A DNA stretch of 64,000 bases from JAOUEA01 sp963734685 (GTDB lineage Bacteria; Actinomycetota; UBA4738; HRBIN12), in contig CAVTIC010000007.1 of NCBI GenBank assembly GCA_963734685.1, forward strand, positions 1,240,001-1,304,000, read 5' to 3'. The notes beneath the pieces are model-generated. The model had not been told where the DNA came from. It saw only the letters and a list, made by a program, of their open reading frames with translations, and did no database searches. The translations under genes were made by a program, and so were the position numbers. Shown here one piece after another: positions 59,000-64,000 of the stretch (within the stretch, counting starts at the first letter, position 1; each line of letters starts with the position of its first letter).

Positions 59000-59278
59000 A
59001 TGGCGAACATCAAGTCACAGATCAAGCGGAACAAGCAGAACGAGGTGCGCCGAGAGCGCAACAAGGCCGTTCGTTCGGCGCTGAAGACCTCGCAGAAGAA
59101 GGTGCAGGTCGCCGTCGCCGAGGGCGATGCCGAGGCCGCTCAGGACCGTGCCCGCGAGGCGAGCCGTGCCCTCGACAAGGCTGCCGGCAAAGGGGTCGTG
59201 CACAAGCGCACAGCCGCCCGCCACAAGAGCCGCCTCGCGAAGGCCGCCAACGCAACCGCTGCCGCCGTTTCCGAGTAG
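59000..59278 (+). CDS. rpsT: 30S ribosomal protein S20
   Basis: A 92-residue basic helical protein binding 16S rRNA: ANIKSQIKRNKQNEVRRERN, then SALKTSQKKVQVAV, then GVVHKRTAARHKSRLAKAAN, the S20 pattern throughout. It is divergent from lepA, as in many actinobacteria. The start is without Shine-Dalgarno. Confidence 0.97.
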   Translation: MANIKSQIKRNKQNEVRRERNKAVRSALKTSQKKVQVAVAEGDAEAAQDRAREASRALDKAAGKGVVHKRTAARHKSRLAKAANATAAAVSE

Positions 59279-59308
59279 ACCTCCGTCCCTCCCCCGACGT
59301 TCCTCGCA

Positions 59309-59314
59309 TAGGCT
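59309..59314 (+). promoter_or_regulatory. -10 box of the 59.3 kb gene (leaderless type)
   Basis: TAGGCT six bases before ATG 59321. Confidence 0.45.
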
Positions 59315-59320
59315 GCTGTC

Positions 59321-59833
59321 ATGGCGGCCTCACCCGGTCGTTCCCCGTTCAGGGCCTACGTCGCGATGGCGGGCGTCGCGGTCGCGGTCTTCATCGGCGT
59401 CACGCTGATCTCCAGGCCCGCGGAGCGGCAGGCGGCGGAGCCCGATCGGTCGCTCGCCCTCGTCACCGATGCCACCACGCCGGCGCTCGAGCGCGACTTC
59501 CTGACGACGGTGCTCGGCCGGCCGCGGGTGTCCGACGCCCATCGATACTGCGACGACCGCGGATGCTGTCCCACCGTGCGAACCACCTTCGGCTCGACGG
59601 CGCCCACCAAGATCGTGATCGCGGCGTTCGAGGTGCAGGGGTACGTCGCGCGCCCCGGCGATCGCGACGTCGTGCGCGGCGGCCCGTTCCCGGCGGTTCG
59701 ATGGACCGCCGAGCTCGACTACGCCGGTCGCTGGGAGTGGCGACGGGTCGAGGTTGCACGCGGCCCCGATGTCGACCGGCCGGACTGGCCCACCGTGTTC
59801 GTCGAGAGCTCCATCGCCTGCAGCGCAGACTGA
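59321..59833 (+). CDS. Membrane-anchored protein, unknown function
   Basis: A 170-residue protein with one N-terminal membrane helix (about 12-31, AYVAMAGVAVAVFIGVTLIS) and an extracellular domain with three closely placed cysteines (RYCDDRGCCPT) plus one near the end (SIACSAD). No family recognised. It follows rpsT with its own TAGGCT box and is convergent with holA. Confidence 0.72.
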   Translation: MAASPGRSPFRAYVAMAGVAVAVFIGVTLISRPAERQAAEPDRSLALVTDATTPALERDFLTTVLGRPRVSDAHRYCDDRGCCPTVRTTFGSTAPTKIVIAAFEVQGYVARPGDRDVVRGGPFPAVRWTAELDYAGRWEWRRVEVARGPDVDRPDWPTVFVESSIACSAD

Positions 59834-59848
59834 CGATCGGCTCCGGCC

Positions 59849-60787
59849 TCAGCCGGCGGCGATCGCGACGACGAGCGTCGGCATCACGACGTCACCGGAC
59901 GCTCCCGACTTCAGCGCGCGATCGGCCTCGGTCACCCGCTCGTGCAGGCGGAGCAACTGACCCATCGAGAAGTTGTTGGCTTGCTGTCGGTATCGCTTTG
60001 CCTGCCAGTCGAACCGCAGCCCGGCCCGCTTGGCGAGCTCCGCCGGCGGCATGCGGTCGGGCATCGAGCTCACGCGGATCAGATCGCGCAATCGGCTCGA
60101 GACACCGCCGAGCACCTTCAGCGGATCGTCGCCGCCCTCCTCGATCGACCGCCATGAGCGGATCGCGCCGGAGAGGTCGCGCGAGAAGGCCCGGTCGCAG
60201 AGGTCCCACACCTTCTGCTCACCCAATCCGCGGAACTGCTGGGCGACGACGGCGGGTGTGACCCGCTGGTCCGGGAACGCCGCCGCGAGTTGCTGGAGAG
60301 CGGCCACGAGTCGACCGGGCTCCTCGCCCAGCGTCTCGACGAGAACGCGCGCGGCCGGCACCGAGAGGTCGAGACCGAGTGCGTCGGCTCGACGGGCGAG
60401 CCATGGCTCGAGGTCCTTCCGCTTGATCTCGACGTGCACCACGTCGCCGACGGGCTTCACCAGCTTGTCGAGCGTTGCAGGCACCTTCCCCCGCTCGGCC
60501 ACCTGACAGCAGATCACCAGCAGCGCCTCGGGGTCGGGCGCACCCAGGTAGGCCCCGAGCTCGGTCGTGGCATCCTTGGTGAGCGAGCGAGCGTCGTTGA
60601 TCAGCAGCGCCCGCGATTCGCCGAAGAGCGAGGGCGTCGCGAGGTCCTGCAGCTCTCCTCCGTGCCACTCGCCGGCGTCGACCTCGGTGGGGTAGACCTC
60701 GCCGAGGCGAGCGAACGCGGCCTCGCGCAGCAGGAAGGCATCCTCCCCCCAGAGCAGCGCGATCGGAGCCTGTGACCGGGCCGGCAT
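59849..60787 (-). CDS. holA: DNA polymerase III delta subunit HolA
   Basis: Clamp-loader subunit that opens the beta clamp. A 312-residue protein with the delta-type AAA fold: PIALLWGEDAFLLREA, LFGESRALLINDARS, then VPATLDKLVKPVGDVVHVEIK, LGEEPGRLVAALQQLAAAF and the C-terminal helical collar (RSIEEGGDDPLKVLGGVSSRLRDLIRVSS). No Walker A, as expected. ATG 60787 follows a TACCAT box by six bases. Positioned between comEC and rpsT as in other actinobacteria. Confidence 0.93.
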   Translation of the reverse strand: MPARSQAPIALLWGEDAFLLREAAFARLGEVYPTEVDAGEWHGGELQDLATPSLFGESRALLINDARSLTKDATTELGAYLGAPDPEALLVICCQVAERGKVPATLDKLVKPVGDVVHVEIKRKDLEPWLARRADALGLDLSVPAARVLVETLGEEPGRLVAALQQLAAAFPDQRVTPAVVAQQFRGLGEQKVWDLCDRAFSRDLSGAIRSWRSIEEGGDDPLKVLGGVSSRLRDLIRVSSMPDRMPPAELAKRAGLRFDWQAKRYRQQANNFSMGQLLRLHERVTEADRALKSGASGDVVMPTLVVAIAAG

Positions 60788-60793
60788 GGGTGG

Positions 60794-60799
60794 ATGGTA
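60794..60799 (-). promoter_or_regulatory. -10 box of holA (leaderless type)
   Basis: TACCAT six bases before ATG 60787. Confidence 0.5.
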
Positions 60800-60851
60800 C
60801 CGCGTGGCCGTGACGCGCTTCGACGGTGCGCCGCCGGGCAGGAGCAACGGC

Positions 60852-60965
60852 TCAGCGCTCGCCCGTCACCACCGCGACCCCGTCGTTGACCGTGACCGTG
60901 CCGTGCTCGTCGGTTCGCCACACCGCCGAGCCGGCCTCGGCGAGCGCGTCGAGCGTGGTGGGTAA
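60852..60965 (-). repeat. comEC 3'-end repeat, copy C (degenerate)
   Basis: Encodes PTTLDALAEAGSAVWRTDEH, GTVTV, then NDGVAVVTGER and a stop, matching the ComEC C-terminus. Bases 60895-60962 match copy B at 67 of 68 positions. It has no start codon of its own. Confidence 0.85.
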
Positions 60966-61130
60966 CGACCAGCGAACCCGCGGACGTGGACACCTCGATC
61001 GTCCACAACCAGCACCTTCAACACGGCGAAAGAGGTCACACCGTTCGAGCCCGCGTTGCCGATCGCGTAGTAGCCGCCTTCAGCGGCGGGATCATGCACG
61101 GTGTGGACGATACTTGGCGTTCACGCTCGG
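60966..61130 (-). other. Cargo segment between comEC repeats C and B
   Basis: A frame open for about 50 codons reads HDPAAEGGYYAIGNAGSNGV, then TSFAVLKVLVVDD and GVHVRGFAG, which looks like the tail of a real folded protein rather than a shadow, but it has no credible start and runs into repeat C. Family not recognised. Confidence 0.45.
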
Positions 61131-61302
61131 TGCGCGAGCGAGACCTCCCTGGACGGGCTCGTGTTGGTCATCCTCAACGTTCGGCAACGATGGTGGGCAC
61201 CCCACCCTGGAAGGCGACCGTAACCGTGCCGTGCTCGTCGGTTCGCCACACCACCGAGCCGGCCTCGGCGAGCGCGTCGAGCGTGGTGGGCACCGGGTGC
61301 GC
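61131..61302 (-). repeat. comEC 3'-end repeat, copy B
   Basis: Encodes HPVPTTLDALAEAGSVVWRT, then DEHGTVTVAFQGGVPTIVAER and the stop at 61174, close to the true ComEC end. The similarity continues past the stop: TGCGCGAGCGAGACCTCC is shared with the copy A flank. Direct orientation. Confidence 0.88.
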
Positions 61303-61337
61303 GAGCGTTCGGGAATGTACCTCGAAGCGAGGCGCCC

Positions 61338-61841
61338 CTAGGAGGTCGTCATCGGGCGCGACGCGATCGCGGTCAGGTCGGCGACGATGTCGGCGAGCGG
61401 TCGGCTGGCATCCAGCTCATGCGTGCAGCCCTCCCTGAGGAGCGGCTCGACCCTGGCGAGGTCATCCAAGATCATCGCTCGTTCCAATGGAGTCTTCCCG
61501 TAGTTGTTCGTCGTTCTGCGTGCGACCCGGTCAAGGATCACGTCAGCAGGGGCGCTGAGCAGGACGACCGCGTTGAAACGGTCGTAGAACTTCGACTGGT
61601 TCCTCACGCACCCTTCAACGAAGAGCGAGCGACCATCATCGGAGTCCAGCAGCCCGGTGATCCTTTCCTCGACCCAGAGCCACTCCCCGCGGTGCAACTC
61701 GTCGGAGGACTCAACATACTCGCGATACTCGCGCCAGCCCGGATCACCGGTGTCGACGACGCGATAACCGCGTCGGCCAAGTTCGGCGAGAGCCGACGAC
61801 TTGCCGGTTCCCGACATCCCAGTCACCAAGACCCTCGACAT
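61338..61841 (-). CDS. Small P-loop kinase-like ATP-binding protein
   Basis: A 167-residue AAA/shikimate-kinase-like protein: Walker A TGMSGTGKSSALAELGRRGY, then VVDTGDPGWREY, LFVEGCVRNQSKFYDRF, VVLLSAPADVILDRVARRTTN and a helical tail. The layout suggests phosphorylation of a small molecule, substrate unknown. It sits between two direct copies of the comEC 3' end, so it is cargo of an insertion event. TAGGGT lies eight bases before ATG 61841 (61850-61855). Confidence 0.85.
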   Translation of the reverse strand: MSRVLVTGMSGTGKSSALAELGRRGYRVVDTGDPGWREYREYVESSDELHRGEWLWVEERITGLLDSDDGRSLFVEGCVRNQSKFYDRFNAVVLLSAPADVILDRVARRTTNNYGKTPLERAMILDDLARVEPLLREGCTHELDASRPLADIVADLTAIASRPMTTS

Positions 61842-61883
61842 CAGGGACGACCCTACCGAGTGTCAAGCGACGACGTGCCCGTG

Positions 61884-62055
61884 TGCGCGAGCGAGACCTC
61901 CTCGCGGACACGTACCACGAGTCATCGTCAGCGTTCGGCGACGACGGAGGGCACGCCACCCTGGAACGTGACGGTGATCGTGCCGTGTTGGTCGGTGCGC
62001 CAGATCTGGGCACCCGTCGCGGCGATCGCGTCGAGGGTCGAGGGAACCGGATGGC
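61884..62055 (-). repeat. comEC 3'-end repeat, copy A (native end of comEC)
   Basis: The native ComEC C-terminus (HPVPSTLDAIAATGAQIWRT, then DQHGTITVTF) plus about 45 bases beyond the stop, repeated in copies B and C. The identical 18-base flank lies at 61884-61901. Confidence 0.85.
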
Positions 62056-64000
62056 CGTAGGTGTTCTCACCCACGCTCACCACCGCGACCGGTGCGGCGA
62101 CCGCCTGGAAGAACTCGGCGACGGAGGTCGCCGCGCCGTGGTGCGGGACCTTGAGCAGGTCGGCGCGCAGGTCGAGCCCGCGATCGACGCTCTGATCCAG
62201 CAGCCACTCCTGGGCGGGCTCCTCGGGCTCGGTGGCGAAGAGCACGACGTCGTCGCCTCGGGTCATCCTGATCACGAGCGCGTCGTTGTTCGTGTCGGAC
62301 TCGGTGCCCGTCCAGCACTCGTGCGGGGAGAGCACGTCGAGGCGCACATCGCCGACCGTGAAGGACTCGCCCGCCCACGGGGTGTGCACCTCGATGTCCT
62401 CGTCGGCGATCGCGCGGTCGAGGTCGACCTGCAGGGCCGAGGTCGAGGGGCAGCCGGGTTGCAGCACCAGCCCCACCTGGAACCGCGCGAGGACCGACGG
62501 CAGCCCGACCACGTGGTCGGCGTGAGGATGGCTCGCGACCACGACGTCGAGGCGCTTCACGCCGAGCGCCGCCAGCTCGGTGGCGACCTGCTCCTCATCG
62601 GGGCCGCCGTCGACGAGCATCGTGACGCCGGCCGGGCTGGTCACGAGCGCCGCGTCGCCTTGCCCGACGTCGAGGAACCGCACCGTGAGCGACCGAGGTG
62701 GACCCACCGACACGGCTGAGTTCCAGACGAGCAGCGGCGCGAGCACGACTCCAGCGATCACGACGCTCCGGGGCGGTTTCCAGCCGGTTCGCAGCGCCAC
62801 CGTCAGGGCGATGACGAGACCCGTGCCGACCACGAGCACGATCGGCCCGCCGCTCGAGGTGACGTGCGCTACCGGGGCCCGACCCGCGACGTTCGCGATC
62901 AGCTCGAGCGCGCGCATCGGCACCTGCGCCGCGAGACCGGCCATGTGCCCGAGCGGCTCGGAGACGATGCCCGATCCGGCCGCGACGAGGCCGAGCAGCA
63001 GCGAAGGCGCGACCGTGGGCGCGGCGATCACGTTGGCCATCAGCGTGACGCCCGGCACGTCGTGGAAGTGGAAGAGCAGGATCGGCGTGACCCCGAGTTG
63101 TGCCGCGAGCGTGGTACCGGCGGCCGCAGCGATCGGCGTGGGGGCGGCCCGTGCGAACCGTTCACCGAGCGGGGCGGCCATCGCCACCATGCCGGCCGTC
63201 GCCGTGACCGAGAGCTGGAACCCGATCGAGCGCACCAGCACCGGCTGCAGGATGAGCAGCACCATGACCGCGCCCGACAGGACGACAGCGGTCGATCGAG
63301 CGCGTCCGAGCACCAGACCGATCAGGGTGAGCGAGGCCATCGCCCCGGCGCGCATGACCGACGGCTCGGCCCCGGTGAGCACCACGATGAACGCAACCGT
63401 GGCGATCCCGATCGCGACCTGGGCGGGCCTCGGCAGCCCGAGCATCATCACGAGCGCGAGCACCGGGCCGAGCACCATCGCGACGTTGCCGCCGGAGACC
63501 ACGAGCAGGTGCGTGAGCCCGGTTGCCTTGAAGTCCCGTTCGACCCCCGGGTCGAGGTTCGAGTCGTCGCCCAGCGCGAGGCCCATGAGCAACCCGGCTT
63601 CACGCGGTGGGAAGACCGCCTCGATGGAACGACCGACGACGGTGCGCACGGCCTGCGTCGCCCGGACGAACGGGTTGGGCGACCCGCCCAGACGCTCGAC
63701 CTCGGAGGCTCGCAGCGTCACCGCGACGCCCTTCGCGTGCAGGGCATCGAGGAAGTCTGCGTCGTCGGGCACCTGGAGCGACCCCTCGACCCGGACGAGA
63801 TCGCCGCGGACGACCGGAGGCGGTGCATCGTCGCCCGAGAGCCACACGGTCTCGCCCAGCTCGCTCGCGGTGGCATCGGCCAGCCGGACGATCCGGACAT
63901 CGGCGAGCGCGTGCCAGCCGAGGGCGCCGGGTCTCGGATCTTCGCGCAGCGTCGCCTCGACCTCCACGCGATCGGGGGCGAGGGACGCCAGCGGCGACGA
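61928..64000 (-). CDS. comEC: ComEC/Rec2 DNA-uptake channel protein (partial at window edge)
   Basis: DNA translocation channel for competence. The visible 690 codons contain the end of the N-terminal DUF4131 OB domain, the multi-helix competence domain (MGLALGDDSNLDPGVERDFK, TGLTHLLVVSGGNVAMVLGP) and a C-terminal metallo-beta-lactamase domain (FLDVGQGDAALV, VVVASHPHADHVVGLPSV, LKVPHHGAATSV). The frame is open at base 64000, so the start is outside the window. Its 3' end is duplicated downstream. No comEA is visible here. Confidence 0.94.
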   Translation of the reverse strand, partial: SSPLASLAPDRVEVEATLREDPRPGALGWHALADVRIVRLADATASELGETVWLSGDDAPPPVVRGDLVRVEGSLQVPDDADFLDALHAKGVAVTLRASEVERLGGSPNPFVRATQAVRTVVGRSIEAVFPPREAGLLMGLALGDDSNLDPGVERDFKATGLTHLLVVSGGNVAMVLGPVLALVMMLGLPRPAQVAIGIATVAFIVVLTGAEPSVMRAGAMASLTLIGLVLGRARSTAVVLSGAVMVLLILQPVLVRSIGFQLSVTATAGMVAMAAPLGERFARAAPTPIAAAAGTTLAAQLGVTPILLFHFHDVPGVTLMANVIAAPTVAPSLLLGLVAAGSGIVSEPLGHMAGLAAQVPMRALELIANVAGRAPVAHVTSSGGPIVLVVGTGLVIALTVALRTGWKPPRSVVIAGVVLAPLLVWNSAVSVGPPRSLTVRFLDVGQGDAALVTSPAGVTMLVDGGPDEEQVATELAALGVKRLDVVVASHPHADHVVGLPSVLARFQVGLVLQPGCPSTSALQVDLDRAIADEDIEVHTPWAGESFTVGDVRLDVLSPHECWTGTESDTNNDALVIRMTRGDDVVLFATEPEEPAQEWLLDQSVDRGLDLRADLLKVPHHGAATSVAEFFQAVAAPVAVVSVGENTYGHPVPSTLDAIAATGAQIWRTDQHGTITVTFQGGVPSVVAER

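Noticed and set aside
57428..59278. 616-codon frame running through lepA antisense into rpsT
   Set aside because: Only the last 92 codons (rpsT) are real; the rest is the lepA shadow.

Overview
This is high-GC DNA from an actinobacterium (Actinomycetota), probably a deep-branching or uncultured lineage. The evidence is the gene order comEC-holA-rpsT-lepA-hemW-hrcA-dnaJ-HIT-phoH-ybeY-corC-cdd-era together with recO-uppS-glyS and dgt-dnaG-rpoD, frequent GTG/TTG starts, a CIRCE/HrcA heat-shock site, and many TANNNT boxes placed 5-8 nt before start codons (leaderless-type promoters). The species cannot be named from sequence alone.

Layout. 0.2-0.9 kb: clpP. 1.0-5.9 kb: small accessory genes, including an Lrp-type sensor domain, a membrane protein resembling SLATT/PycTM effectors coupled to an HTH protein, a decayed amidohydrolase end and gene-poor DNA, closed by tRNA-Asn(GTT). 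6.0-11.3 kb: pilin-like protein, rpoD, dnaG, dgt. 11.3-21.4 kb: mostly exported proteins (YdcF, lipoproteins, beta-propellers, an M15 peptidase, an HExxH lipoprotein) around ppdK. 21.4-24.4 kb: glyS, a frameshifted uppS and recO. 24.6-27.2 kb: a decayed ECF sigma gene, a histidine-kinase scrap, and an intact ECF sigma coupled to an anti-sigma-like propeller protein. 27.3-29.1 kb: a small Zn-knuckle protein and a McrBC-like AAA ATPase with a short DUF2357-like partner. 29.2-33.0 kb: a deoC-ALDH-short ALDH operon and a divergent cupredoxin lipoprotein.

33.0-44.4 kb is a carbohydrate cassette: a SIS isomerase, an ABC sugar importer (binding protein, two permeases, ATPase), two membrane-anchored beta-helix/NPCBM proteins flanking a GH4 glycosidase, and a divergent DeoR regulator. 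A palindrome in the divergent promoter region is the likely operator. The genes could depolymerise a glycan at the cell surface, import the pieces, hydrolyse them through GH4 and process (amino) sugar phosphate through the SIS enzyme; the substrate is inferred only.

44.5-48.3 kb is an unstable zone: a truncated amidohydrolase, a TPR protein, a 3' half of tRNA-Leu(TAG) that marks an old integration site, two SRPBCC proteins (one with an internal stop) and an SDR. 48.4-64.0 kb returns to core actinobacterial operons, many genes overlapping by 4 bp. At the right edge the 3' end of comEC occurs three times as direct repeats enclosing cargo, including a small P-loop kinase gene.

Several genes carry single- or two-base insertions that break otherwise good reading frames (dgt 5' end, uppS, an ECF sigma, the propeller protein, one beta-helix protein, an amidohydrolase). 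Consensus errors and real decay cannot be separated from this sequence alone.
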